Source: Clostridia bacterium
GTDB lineage: Bacteria > Bacillota > Clostridia > Oscillospirales > Acutalibacteraceae
DNA: 64,000 nucleotides
Direction: 5' to 3'
Assembly: GCA_017435385.1 (NCBI GenBank)
Contig: JAFSFB010000016.1
Span: forward strand, 226,347 to 290,346
Positions 25,468 through 35,149 of this stretch are shown here, in pieces. The notes beneath the pieces are model-generated. The model worked only from the letters and a program-made list of their open reading frames with translations, was not told where the DNA came from and searched no databases. The stretch's first letter is position 1; each line of letters begins with the position of its first letter. The translations under genes and the position numbers were made by a program.

Positions 25468-26472
25468 TTATTCACTGCGAAGAACCTTACGCTTGGCAAC
25501 AATTTCATTTTCAAGCTTTTCTCCGTCGAAATATGCTTTGAGATTTCCGAGCGTTATCTCGGCAATCCGCCTGAGAGCTTCGTGAGTCAGAAACGCCTGA
25601 TGCGAGGTTACGAGAACATTCGGCATCATGATAAGCCTTGAAAGAGTGTCATCCTTCAATATGCTTTCGGACAGGTCCTCATAGAAGAATTCGCTCTCTT
25701 CCTCATAAACATCGAGCCCTGCACCGCCGACCTTGCCGCTCTTGATCCCCTCGATCAGAGCCTCGGTGTCGATCAGCGCACCTCTTGAGGTGTTGAGAAT
25801 GAAAACCTTGTCCTTCATCATCTTCAGGGAGAAGCTGTTGATTATATGGTAGGTTGAGCTTGTGAGCGGGCAATGAAGAGAAATAACATCGGAGCGGGCA
25901 AAAAGCTCCTCGAGAGAAACATATTCAAGATATCCCTGCGACGGATAAGGATCATAGGCAATAACATTCATGCCGATTCCCCGACAGATTTCAATGAACG
26001 CCATGCCGATCTTTCCCGTGCCGATAACACCGAGAGTTTTGCCGTGGAGGTCAAAGCCTACAAAGCCGTTCAGGCTGAAATTGAAATCTCTCGTTCTGAT
26101 ATAAGCCTTGTGAGTTTTTCTGACAAGAGTCAGAAGAAGCGCAAGAGCATGCTCGGCAACGGCATGGGGCGAATATTCGGGAACTCTGACAACGGGAATA
26201 ACCTCCCTTGCCGCATTGAGATCGACATTGTTATATCCTGCACAGCGAAGAGCAATTATCTCAACGCCTATCTCCTTGAGAACCGAAATCGTTTCTTTTC
26301 CGAGGTCATCGTTGACAAAAGCAACAACCGCCTTTGCACCCTTTGCCATGACCGCCGTTCTCGGGCTGAGCTTAGATTCAAAATATTCGATTTCTATTCC
26401 GTATTCATTCTTCAGCTCATCAAAATAGAGCTTATCGTAAGGCTTCGTATCAAAAAATGCTACCTTGTTCAT
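25468..26472 (-). CDS. D-2-hydroxyacid dehydrogenase, D-lactate dehydrogenase-like
   Basis: A 334-residue NAD-dependent 2-hydroxyacid dehydrogenase. GVIGTGKIG is the Rossmann loop (about residues 148-156). LRCAGYNNVD, NTSRGALIDTEAL with the substrate arginine nearby, GLDVYEEESEFF and TSHQAFLTHEAL with the catalytic histidine follow the fermentative LdhA pattern, which makes D-lactate from pyruvate. Related enzymes use other 2-keto acids. It lies 60 bp downstream of the DUF1015 gene on the same strand, with no terminator visible between. In other clostridia DUF1015 genes often sit with serA/serC, so a role in serine metabolism is an alternative. Confidence 0.85.
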   Translation of the reverse strand: MNKVAFFDTKPYDKLYFDELKNEYGIEIEYFESKLSPRTAVMAKGAKAVVAFVNDDLGKETISVLKEIGVEIIALRCAGYNNVDLNAAREVIPVVRVPEYSPHAVAEHALALLLTLVRKTHKAYIRTRDFNFSLNGFVGFDLHGKTLGVIGTGKIGMAFIEICRGIGMNVIAYDPYPSQGYLEYVSLEELFARSDVISLHCPLTSSTYHIINSFSLKMMKDKVFILNTSRGALIDTEALIEGIKSGKVGGAGLDVYEEESEFFYEDLSESILKDDTLSRLIMMPNVLVTSHQAFLTHEALRRIAEITLGNLKAYFDGEKLENEIVAKRKVLRSE

Positions 26473-26532
26473 AAAAACTCTCCTGTGAAAAAGATTCCTT
26501 CCGAATAAGTTTTACCCAAAAAGCGGTTTTTA

Positions 26533-27777
26533 TTATTTAAGCTTGTGAATAAACAGTCCGCTGAGAAGCTTGGGCTCGAACCATGTTGACTTTGGAGGCA
26601 TAAGCTGACCTGCATCGGCAATGTCCATGAGCTCACGGAGCGTTGTGGGATACATCGAAAAAGCAAGGCACATATCCTCGCTGACTCTTCTTTCGAGCTC
26701 GCAAAGACCTCTGATTCCGCCGACGAAGTCGATCCGCTTATCCGTTCTGGGATCATCGATGCCGAGAACGGGAGAGATAAGATTGCTCTGGAGAATCGAA
26801 ACATCAAGCGATGCAACGGGATCGTTTTCGTCAAAGGTTCCGCTCTTTGCCGAAAGCTTATACCATTCGCCGCCGAGAAGCATGCCGAAGGTGTGAGCCT
26901 TTTCAGGCTTATACGCCTCTTTGCCGACCTTTTCAACATCAAACTTTTCGCTGATTTTCGCAATAAATTCCTCTTCGGAGTTTCCGTTGAGGTCTTTCAT
27001 GACTCGGTTATAATCCATGATCTCAAGCTCGTTGCAGTCAAAAAGAACCGCAAGGAAGAAGTTGAATTCCTCGCTTCCGTCATAATCGGGGAACTGCTCA
27101 CGGCGTCTGAGTCCGACCTTGACTGCCGAAGCGGCTCTGTGATGTCCGTCGGCAATATAAAGATAGTCAACCGCTTTGAAAAGCTCCGAGATCTCAGAAA
27201 CCGTTTCGGGGCTGTCAACGACCCATACCGTGTTGCCGATTCCGTCATCGGTAACGAAATCATAGACGGGCTCATGACTTTCTTTCCAGCCTTCAAGCAG
27301 GGAAGCAAGCTTTTCCTGAGGTCTGTAGGTAAGGAATATCGGACCCGTGTTGGCATCGCAGTAATCAACATGATTGATTCTGTCGGCTTCCTTGTCAGCT
27401 CTGGTAAGCTCATGCTTTTTGATGATATTGTTGATATAATCGTCAATCGAAACGCAGCCGACAAGTCCCGTCTGAGCCCTGCCGTTCATGACCTGACGGT
27501 AAATATAAAATCTGTTTTCGCTGTCCTGAACGCAGATGCCGTCGGAAATCAGCTTATCCATGTTCTCTCTTGCCTTGAGATAAACCTGCTCGGAATAGAG
27601 GTCGGTACCCTCGGGAAGGTCAATTTCCGCCTTGTCGACATGCAGAAAAGAATAAGGGTTACCTTCAACCATGCATGCCGCCTCTTTGCTGTTCATAACA
27701 TCATAGGGCAGAGCGGCAACCTTTGAAGCAAATTCGGGAACAGGTCTGACGGCTTTAAAAGGTCTGAAAACAGCCAT
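26533..27777 (-). CDS. DUF1015 family protein
   Basis: A 414-residue protein of the DUF1015 family. It starts MAVFRPFKAVRPVPEFASKV and carries the family features LPYDVMNSKEA, IKKHELTRADKEADRINHVD (about residues 118-137), GPIFLTYR and YIADGHHRAASA. The function is not firmly established to my knowledge; the charged H-E-x-x-R...K-E-x-D-R block looks like an active site, and a kinase acting on free serine has been proposed for some members (recalled, not verifiable here). Soluble, no signal peptide. It has its own promoter; the dehydrogenase gene follows. Confidence 0.85.
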   Translation of the reverse strand: MAVFRPFKAVRPVPEFASKVAALPYDVMNSKEAACMVEGNPYSFLHVDKAEIDLPEGTDLYSEQVYLKARENMDKLISDGICVQDSENRFYIYRQVMNGRAQTGLVGCVSIDDYINNIIKKHELTRADKEADRINHVDYCDANTGPIFLTYRPQEKLASLLEGWKESHEPVYDFVTDDGIGNTVWVVDSPETVSEISELFKAVDYLYIADGHHRAASAVKVGLRRREQFPDYDGSEEFNFFLAVLFDCNELEIMDYNRVMKDLNGNSEEEFIAKISEKFDVEKVGKEAYKPEKAHTFGMLLGGEWYKLSAKSGTFDENDPVASLDVSILQSNLISPVLGIDDPRTDKRIDFVGGIRGLCELERRVSEDMCLAFSMYPTTLRELMDIADAGQLMPPKSTWFEPKLLSGLFIHKLK

Positions 27778-27833
27778 AATATCTTCCTTCCGTGATAATA
27801 TATTATTATATTATATTTAAAAATGCAGATTAT

Positions 27834-27862
27834 ATTTTACAACAGGGCTGATTGTTTGTCAA
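27834..27862 (-). promoter_or_regulatory. Promoter of the DUF1015 gene
   Basis: TTGACA (27857-27862), 17-bp spacer, TAAAAT (27834-27839) on the minus strand. Confidence 0.75.
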
Positions 27863-27931
27863 TTTTGCAATTTGACGAAGGTTATGGAGCAGAAACGGTT
27901 ATTTTGGTAAATATGCTTTAAAACATATGTA

Positions 27932-27963
27932 AAAGGGACCGCCTCAACAAGTGAAGCAGTCCC
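27932..27963 (-). terminator. Terminator of addBA
   Basis: Stem AGGGACTGCTTCA / TGAGGCGGTCCCT with one G-U pair and one mismatch and a short T-run on the minus strand, directly after the addA stop. Confidence 0.8.
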
Positions 27964-27969
27964 TCAGGA

Positions 27970-30900
27970 TTATATTTCGATTGTTTCTCCGAGTCTGAAC
28001 GAATAGATAAGCGTTTGTCTGACCGGCAGACCGATAACCTGCTCAAGACAGCGGCGGTAAATTCCGAGCTGTCCCGAATAAAGCTCTTTGAGCTCTGCGG
28101 CATCAGTCACTCTGTCAGTCTTATAGTCGACGATTATAAGCTCTCCGTTTTCAATGAAAGCGCAGTCGGCAACGCCCTCAATGATGATTTTCTCATCCTG
28201 AGCTACGCCGTCGGGCACATCGGGATAAAGCTCCCGCACGGGGATTCCGAAGGTGAATTCATATTCCTTGAACACTTTTTCGGCAGAAAGAATTCTCTCT
28301 GCAAGTCTGCTGCCAAAGAAAGCCGAAATTGCTTTGATATCAACGGCATTCGCCTCCGCCTCGGTCAGCATGCCGTCGGCAACGAGTCTTTCAAGCTCCG
28401 CAACTGTATTCTTCTTTGCTTCGGAATAATCGGCAAACTGCATGAAGCGGTGAGTTGCCGTGCCTCTCTGCGCAGGAGTCAGCTTATCCTTGCTCATGAA
28501 AGCAGGTCTGCGTGAAGCAAAATATTCGCTCGAAAACTCTCCGCTGTCAAGATTCGATGCTATCTGCTTTGCAACAACGCCGTTGAGAGAAGCATAGGGA
28601 TATTCATATGAAAGTCTTTCCGTTATCTCTGCGAGCATATCCTCGTCAGCCTCGGCAAAAACCGCCTCTCTGACCGTTTCTTCGCTCTGATAATCTCTGA
28701 TTATCTCCGCTTTGAGCGGCACATCGCAAGGAAGATTGAAGCGCTGAGATATGCCTGCCTGAGTGCGTAATATGTTTGCATCGGGGTGGCGCAGCAAAGC
28801 CGTCAGAATGCATTCGCCGTAGCTCGAGAAGCCGATGACGGTAAACGGATCAAGCCTTTCCGCATTACGGAGATTCGATGCGGCGGCAGTCAGGGTTTTC
28901 GTGCTGTCGGCACACGAGGAAAGCATGATCAGCTTTTCCTTCGCCCTCGTAAGCGCAACATAGAGAACTCTGAGTTCCTCCGAATGCTCAGCCTTCATCG
29001 TTTCCGTTTTTGCGGCAAACCTCGGAAGCGTATCGTATTTCGCAAAGCCCGTGTTATTCTTGATTCCGATACCGCTCTCGGGAGCAATGATCAGATCCTC
29101 ACGGTTGAAGAAATCGCCGTAGGTCTTTTCGCATGCGGCAACAAAGCAGACAGGGAATTCAAGTCCCTTGCTCTTATGGATCGTCATTATTTTAACAGCA
29201 TCCGCCGCTTCGGTTTTCACGCTTCCCGAAACGATATCTCCGCCGCTTTTTGAAATATTGTCAAGATAAGCGACAAAGCCCGAAACGCCTCTTCTTCCGT
29301 TGGCTTCAAACTTATTTGCAAGATCGGTGAAAAGATTGAGATTGGCTCTTCTCGCAGAGCTGTTTTTCATCGCACAGACGGCGGCGGCATAGCCCGTTTC
29401 TTCGATAAGTCTGCGGACAAGCTCACCGACTCTGACCGTTGCGGCAATACGGCGCATTTCCCTGAGCTTTGCAACGAAATCCGCCGCCCTTGCGTTGCCG
29501 TTTTCAGCCGCAAAAACAACGCAGGAATATATACTGCCTTTCTTCCTTTCGGCACGCATCAGAGCAAGGTCATCGGGCGTAAAGCCGAAAACGGGAGAAA
29601 GCATGACCGCCGTGAGCGGAATATCGTTGACGGGGTTATCGATAACGCTGAGGAGCGAAGTGAGAAACATTATTTCGGGAGATGCAAGAAATCCGCCGCC
29701 TGCCTCGCAGTTGACGGGAATGCCCCTTGCGTTAAGCTCGTCGACAAATTCTCTCGAGCTGAGCTTCACGCTTCTGACAAGAATGCAGAAATCCTTATAT
29801 TCCGCAGGTCTGAAGTCCATGCCGTCAGCAAGGAGCAGACCTCCCGAAACCGCTTTTTCGATATAATCGGCAACATACCTTGCCTGAATTTTCGAGAAAT
29901 CATCCTTTTCCGTTTCAAAAAGAATGAATTCCGCATCGGCTGAGTCGGTATCGGGATATTCCGCCGCCGCCTCGAGCCTTTCGTTTTTATCGTAATCAAG
30001 ACCGCCCGCATCACGGCTCATAACTGCCTCGAAGATAAAGTTTGCAATTTCGGTCACGCCCCTGCGGCTTCTGAAGTTTTTGCCGAGAGTGACCCTTGCA
30101 GGATAATTCCCGTTTTCATATTCCTCCATGCGGTCCCTTCGTGCGAGAAAAATCTCGGGCATCGCCTGACGGAAACGGTAGATGCTCTGCTTGACATCGC
30201 CGACCATAAAGAGGTTGTTTTCGTCTTTTGAAAGTGCGCTGAAAATCATGTCCTGAGCAAGGTTGACATCCTGATATTCGTCAACCAGAATTTCGGAATA
30301 ATTCTCCGAAAGCGCATTAGCAAGCGGAGTCTTTTTATATCCGTTTTCCGAGGGCTCAACAAGCAGCCGCAGAGCCATATGCAGGGTGTCGGAAAAGTCC
30401 GCTCCGTTTTCGGAAAGCTTGAGGCTGTCAAACTCGTTTGCATAGGCAATAACCGCTTCGATAAGCTCGGTAACAACGGATGCAAGAGCCTCAATATCAT
30501 TCTGATGGTCAGCGGAAGAAATGCACAGATACTTTTCCATTTCGGCAATTTCTTTTTTATAGCCGTCCCTGACCTTCTTGCAGATATCCTTGACCTCGGA
30601 AACATATCCCCTCGGTGCGGTCGGCATTCTTCCGAAAGAAACCTTTCCGTATGCCTTTGCGATGTCATCCCACGGCTCGGATTTAACCGATTCAAGGAAA
30701 CGCAAAAGCATCTCCTTTTCAGTTGCAAAGGTTTCGTAATACTTTGCCGCAAGCTCAGGCTCATCGGCAAGAAGCATCAGACAATGATCGATGCCTCCGA
30801 TACAGTTTCCGAGAGTACCCTCCATATGTGAAATCAGTATTCTGCCCCACGGGCTTTCTTCAATCGGTGAGGGGGCTTCAAACTCCGCCGCAAGAGAGCG

Positions 30901-31470
30901 GAGCCATATTTCGGGGAAAGGATATGCCTGCGAAAGACCGTGAAGCTTCAGAATCGCATTGATGAGCTTGCTGTCATCACGGTTATCGCTGATAAGCTTT
31001 GTCAGACGCATGAAATTCTCCGTCGGCTCGGCATAGAGCCGTCCGACAACTGAATTGACTGCCTGCGCCCTGAGAATATCGAGCCTGCTCTCATCAAGCA
31101 TTCCGAAATCGGGAGCAATTCCGAGAGCATGAAAATTTTCTCTGACAAGATTAATGCAGAAGGAGTCTATCGTGCAGATATTCGCATAGGGTAGCATAAG
31201 CTGCTGACGGCGGAGGCGTTTATCCGACGGATCTTCTGCAATTTTTTTGCTGATTGCCGCTTCGATCTTTTCTTTCATCTGAGCGGCTGCGGCTTTCGTA
31301 AATGTCACAATAAGCAGATTTTCGACACCGCAGGGGTTTTCGGAATCGCAGATACGGCGGATGACTCTTTCAACGAGAACAGCCGTTTTACCCGAGCCTG
31401 CGGCGGCGCTGACAAGAAGCGTACCCTTACGGGCATCGATGGCTTTTTGCTGATCAGTCGTCCACTTCAT
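27970..31470 (-). CDS. addA: ATP-dependent helicase/nuclease subunit A
   Basis: A 1166-residue AddA, the UvrD-type helicase and one of two nucleases of the AddAB complex that resects double-strand breaks for RecA (the Firmicutes counterpart of RecBCD). Walker A is SAAAGSGKTAVLVERV near residue 22. The Walker B segment is ILVDEYQDVN, and KSIYRFRQA and MTIHKSKGLEFP are helicase motifs. The RecB-like nuclease ends with IIVDYKTDRV. I take ATG 31468-31470 after GGACGGAGAAG; it overlaps the 3' end of addB by 17 bp, giving translational coupling. Confidence 0.95.
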   Translation of the reverse strand: MKWTTDQQKAIDARKGTLLVSAAAGSGKTAVLVERVIRRICDSENPCGVENLLIVTFTKAAAAQMKEKIEAAISKKIAEDPSDKRLRRQQLMLPYANICTIDSFCINLVRENFHALGIAPDFGMLDESRLDILRAQAVNSVVGRLYAEPTENFMRLTKLISDNRDDSKLINAILKLHGLSQAYPFPEIWLRSLAAEFEAPSPIEESPWGRILISHMEGTLGNCIGGIDHCLMLLADEPELAAKYYETFATEKEMLLRFLESVKSEPWDDIAKAYGKVSFGRMPTAPRGYVSEVKDICKKVRDGYKKEIAEMEKYLCISSADHQNDIEALASVVTELIEAVIAYANEFDSLKLSENGADFSDTLHMALRLLVEPSENGYKKTPLANALSENYSEILVDEYQDVNLAQDMIFSALSKDENNLFMVGDVKQSIYRFRQAMPEIFLARRDRMEEYENGNYPARVTLGKNFRSRRGVTEIANFIFEAVMSRDAGGLDYDKNERLEAAAEYPDTDSADAEFILFETEKDDFSKIQARYVADYIEKAVSGGLLLADGMDFRPAEYKDFCILVRSVKLSSREFVDELNARGIPVNCEAGGGFLASPEIMFLTSLLSVIDNPVNDIPLTAVMLSPVFGFTPDDLALMRAERKKGSIYSCVVFAAENGNARAADFVAKLREMRRIAATVRVGELVRRLIEETGYAAAVCAMKNSSARRANLNLFTDLANKFEANGRRGVSGFVAYLDNISKSGGDIVSGSVKTEAADAVKIMTIHKSKGLEFPVCFVAACEKTYGDFFNREDLIIAPESGIGIKNNTGFAKYDTLPRFAAKTETMKAEHSEELRVLYVALTRAKEKLIMLSSCADSTKTLTAAASNLRNAERLDPFTVIGFSSYGECILTALLRHPDANILRTQAGISQRFNLPCDVPLKAEIIRDYQSEETVREAVFAEADEDMLAEITERLSYEYPYASLNGVVAKQIASNLDSGEFSSEYFASRRPAFMSKDKLTPAQRGTATHRFMQFADYSEAKKNTVAELERLVADGMLTEAEANAVDIKAISAFFGSRLAERILSAEKVFKEYEFTFGIPVRELYPDVPDGVAQDEKIIIEGVADCAFIENGELIIVDYKTDRVTDAAELKELYSGQLGIYRRCLEQVIGLPVRQTLIYSFRLGETIEI

Positions 31471-34400
31471 CTTCTCCGTCCCCCTTTTCAAGATTTCTCA
31501 GTGCCTCATCGAGATCCGTATCAAAAAGCTCTCTGACGGGAATATCCTCCTCATACGAGCAAACAGACTTATAGTCACAGTACTGACAGACATTTTTATA
31601 GCTTGCCCCATAAGACGGAACAGCTTCGATCTCTCCGTCATGAAGAGCACGGGACATTTCGGCAAGGATCTCATCCGCTTTTTCTTTTAACCTTTCGAGC
31701 TGTCCGAGCCTTATCAGCGAGCCCTTCATCTCACCCTTTGCGTTGAAATCGACGGGAATATACAGTCCGCCTGCGGATCTGTCCATGGCAACAACAACAT
31801 CGCAGTCGTTGAGAACAATTCCCTGCATACGGCATTTCTTCTGTTTTCTCGCCGCAACATCCTCGTCGGATTCGCCTCTCTCGGCTGAAATCAGAGGAGA
31901 GTTAGCAGGATAATAAAGCACACCTGCAGGTGTAATTTCGCCGTATTTTTCATTACCGTTCTGCCAGAGGGCAAACAGATAAATGAACATCTGCATGTTG
32001 AGTCCCTGAAGAACATCGCTGAGCTTGAACGCCTTGCCCGAGGATTTATAGTCAACAACCCGAAGATATGTTTTTCCGTTTATGACCGCTCTGTCAACTC
32101 TGTCTATTGCTCCCGAAATGCTGACCTTTCCGCTTTCGGAAACTACCTCATACGGCGGAATTTCTCCGTCAGGACCGATGGCAAGCTCAAAGTCGACGGG
32201 CTTGAATTCGCTCAGAGAAAGCTCCTTTATCAGCCTTTCCGCAACATCGCAGACGGTGAGCGCCAACTTATGATAAAGATAGAGGAAGCGTTCATCCCTC
32301 TCCGCTCCGTCAAGCTTCGACATCAGATATTCGTTCATCAGAGAGGATATGATATCGAGCAAATCCTCCCTTGACATGGCGATCAGAGCCTCTGAATCAA
32401 ATTCGGTCAGAAGCTTTTCGAGCACATGATGAATAACATTTCCCCTCTGCATGGGATCAAGCTCCGCTATTTTGCGTGGCATCGCCTTGATGCCGTAGCG
32501 GCAGAAATATGAGAAGGGACACTTATAGAAACTCTCAACTCTCGAAGCGGAGAGATAAAGATCTCCTCCGAAAAGCCTGCGTGCGGCATCCTTGTCGGAA
32601 ATCGAGAAATCACGCATGCCTCCCGCTCTGTCAAGAGCATCGAGTCTGCCCTCATATCCGCTTCTGCCGCCGAAATAATCTTCAAGGGTTGCCCCGAGAA
32701 CGCTTTCTCCGCTTCTGTTTTTGGCAAGCTGTTCAAAAGCAAGGCTTTCGCCCTCAACATAATAAAGTCCGTCAAGCTCAGAGGCATCAACCTCCTTGCA
32801 TTTCGGGAAAAGCTTTTTGATTTTGAGATAAAGCTCCGACGGAGCAAGCTGCTCATTCTGCGAATTTCTTTCGGGGCAGCAGACAAACAGCTTCTGCGAG
32901 GCACAGCAGAAAGCGTTATAAGCAATCAGCTTTTCCTCTGCAAGCTTATATTCGCCGAAATCGGAAAGACCGATACCTATTTCGCTCATTCTCCGTCTGT
33001 CCTTATCGGTCAGAGCGTTGCCCGAGGAGGGCGTTGCTGGGAAAACTCCGCTGTTTGCCCCTGCAATAAACACAGCCTTGGGAGCAACGGTGCGGATCCT
33101 GTCCGCCGAACCGATGGTTATTTCATCGAGTCCCTGCGGCAGACTTCCGACAGTCTGAACGCCGAGCATAAGATCGAGAATATCGGCAAACTCCTGAGCA
33201 TTTACCGTTCTGTCCTTTGCAACGGCGACGATCGAATCGAGCAGATCAACAACAACATTCCACAGTCTGTCAAGCTCGAGAGCGATCCCCGTTTCGCCCG
33301 AAGCGTTGAGCGAGTCGGCAAGCCTTCTGAGATTTTCGGGAACATTGGTTTTTTCGAGGAACTCAAAAACCGCTCTTGCGGCACTTTCTCCCGTTGCGTC
33401 CTCAAACATATCCCTGAGTCTGCAAAGCGGAGAAACGATTCTGAGGCGAAGGGAATTGATCTCTTCAAGCTCGGACTCATCCTCGGGAGTCATCTCCTCC
33501 CCGAAGCCTCTCGGATGCTGAGTCCATTCTTTAAGCCATTTGCCTCTGTTTATCTGCCACATATAGCAATAGTTCTCAATATGAGATATTTCTTCTGCAG
33601 TAAAGTCGGTCAGCTCCGTTTTCAGATAACGCATGACAGTTTCCGTATCAAAACCGCCGCTTGCAATTGAAACCGCACAGACAAGAAGATTGACAACGGG
33701 AGATGTGTCAACGGGCTGACGGCTGTCATCAAAAACGCTTATTCCGCATTTTTTAAGAGCGGAGCGAAGCGGTGCTTCATATGCCGAGCTGTCCCTTGCA
33801 ATAACCGCAATATCCCTGCACCGCAGGCCGTTTTCTCTGATGAGCTTCTTTGCCGTGCATGCGATATATTCGCATTCGGCATATATATCCGCCGCCTTGC
33901 AGAGAGTTATATTGCCGCACTCTTCCTCATATATGTTAGGTGCAGGCGAAAAAAGCTCCTGCTCAAGAGCCGCAAGCTCGGGTGAAGAATATCTCTCAAA
34001 CTTAGGCGGAAAGTTATTGAATTTGCTTCGCATCGAAAGATACTGCGGCTTTGCAACGGCAACGCCGTTCTTTTTGGCATATCCGATGAGTCTGTGCGCC
34101 GTTCTTTTTGTATGGGCAAAAAGCTCGGTTTCGTCGTCACCGTTCTGAAGATCATCCGTACAGAGGGTAACATAAACCGCCGCCGCTTTTGAAAGCATGC
34201 GTTCGATTACCTTATATTCCTGAACGGTAAACCCTCTGAAGGAATCGATGAAAACAAGCCTGTCCCTGAAATAGTCGCTGTCGGGCAGGATGTCATAAAG
34301 CTCATCGAGAAGCTCATCGGGATTGAAGTAACTGCCCGAAACCATGGCATCATAAGCATCAAGAACGGTCACGATATCGTTGAGCTTCATTTTGAGAAGC

Positions 34401-34840
34401 CCATCTTTTTCATCCGCAAGAGCAAGACGCACGCTGTCGGTCGAAACAGAATTCTGTTTGAACTCCGACGAAAGAGCAACAAATTCCGAGATAACCGATT
34501 TTTTTGAGGCATGATTGGCATAAAGCTTCAGCTTATCCCTGACCTGAGTAAGTGCCATTCTCATAAGCACGGCACGGGCAGAATCGTCAAGCCGTCTGCG
34601 TTCATGCAGGGCAGGTCTGCCCACAAGCTTTTCACCGAGGCTTGTGAAGCTGAGAACGTCAATATCCGCCATCGCCTTTGCTCCGACCTTTTCAAGCATG
34701 AGCTTTTCGCTCATAAAAGAAAACTGCTCGGGAACAATAAGAGTCAGCTTTTTTCTGCCGCCCCGGGCAAACTGTTTGATAAGCTCCATTATATGAGCCG
34801 TTTTTCCTCCGCCTGCACGGGAAAGAATCAAATAAAGCAT
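31454..34840 (-). CDS. addB: ATP-dependent helicase/nuclease subunit B
   Basis: A 1128-residue AddB, partner of AddA. It starts MLYLILSRAGGGKTAHIMEL with an intact Walker A, although AddB helicase motifs are degenerate in the family. The C-terminal nuclease shows LRVVDYKSSGK. Four cysteines for the iron-sulfur staple are seen: one in FYKCPFSYF and three in CQYCDYKSVC. The ribosome site (GGTGAT) is weak; upstream in-frame codons lack any site and encode a hydrophobic stretch foreign to the family. First gene of the operon. Confidence 0.94.
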   Translation of the reverse strand: MLYLILSRAGGGKTAHIMELIKQFARGGRKKLTLIVPEQFSFMSEKLMLEKVGAKAMADIDVLSFTSLGEKLVGRPALHERRRLDDSARAVLMRMALTQVRDKLKLYANHASKKSVISEFVALSSEFKQNSVSTDSVRLALADEKDGLLKMKLNDIVTVLDAYDAMVSGSYFNPDELLDELYDILPDSDYFRDRLVFIDSFRGFTVQEYKVIERMLSKAAAVYVTLCTDDLQNGDDETELFAHTKRTAHRLIGYAKKNGVAVAKPQYLSMRSKFNNFPPKFERYSSPELAALEQELFSPAPNIYEEECGNITLCKAADIYAECEYIACTAKKLIRENGLRCRDIAVIARDSSAYEAPLRSALKKCGISVFDDSRQPVDTSPVVNLLVCAVSIASGGFDTETVMRYLKTELTDFTAEEISHIENYCYMWQINRGKWLKEWTQHPRGFGEEMTPEDESELEEINSLRLRIVSPLCRLRDMFEDATGESAARAVFEFLEKTNVPENLRRLADSLNASGETGIALELDRLWNVVVDLLDSIVAVAKDRTVNAQEFADILDLMLGVQTVGSLPQGLDEITIGSADRIRTVAPKAVFIAGANSGVFPATPSSGNALTDKDRRRMSEIGIGLSDFGEYKLAEEKLIAYNAFCCASQKLFVCCPERNSQNEQLAPSELYLKIKKLFPKCKEVDASELDGLYYVEGESLAFEQLAKNRSGESVLGATLEDYFGGRSGYEGRLDALDRAGGMRDFSISDKDAARRLFGGDLYLSASRVESFYKCPFSYFCRYGIKAMPRKIAELDPMQRGNVIHHVLEKLLTEFDSEALIAMSREDLLDIISSLMNEYLMSKLDGAERDERFLYLYHKLALTVCDVAERLIKELSLSEFKPVDFELAIGPDGEIPPYEVVSESGKVSISGAIDRVDRAVINGKTYLRVVDYKSSGKAFKLSDVLQGLNMQMFIYLFALWQNGNEKYGEITPAGVLYYPANSPLISAERGESDEDVAARKQKKCRMQGIVLNDCDVVVAMDRSAGGLYIPVDFNAKGEMKGSLIRLGQLERLKEKADEILAEMSRALHDGEIEAVPSYGASYKNVCQYCDYKSVCSYEEDIPVRELFDTDLDEALRNLEKGDGEDEVDD

Positions 34841-34874
34841 AAAATCACCGTTTGTTATGAAAATATACAATGAA

Positions 34875-34903
34875 ATTATAACACATATGATTTTCTTTGT
34901 CAT
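34875..34903 (-). promoter_or_regulatory. Promoter of addBA
   Basis: ATGACA (34898-34903), 17-bp spacer, TATAAT (34875-34880) on the minus strand. The neighbouring stretch 34960-35030 contains several CGATTTCAGCCG / CCGATTTTG direct repeats of unknown meaning. Confidence 0.7.
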
Positions 34904-35081
34904 CATAATTTCTTTTTTATTATACATTCCCGTATGTCCGTTAATCAGTACATCTGCTTCCGTTTTATTCGATTTCAGCCGTTTCTGCCCGATTTCAGCC
35001 GTAAATATCCGATTTTGTCCGATTTTGAGCCCGGTATTTTGCCTGCGTGCCGTGAGAAGGCGTGGCGGAGTCTGCGTCTTG

Positions 35082-35110
35082 TTGACAACAACGCTTTTAT
35101 ATGCTAAAAT
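35082..35110 (+). promoter_or_regulatory. Promoter of the CNNM/HlyC-type gene
   Basis: TTGACA (35082-35087), 17-bp spacer, TAAAAT (35105-35110). Confidence 0.82.
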
Positions 35111-35149
35111 GCTATATGTATTTTTATAACTGAAAGGAGCAAATCCAAA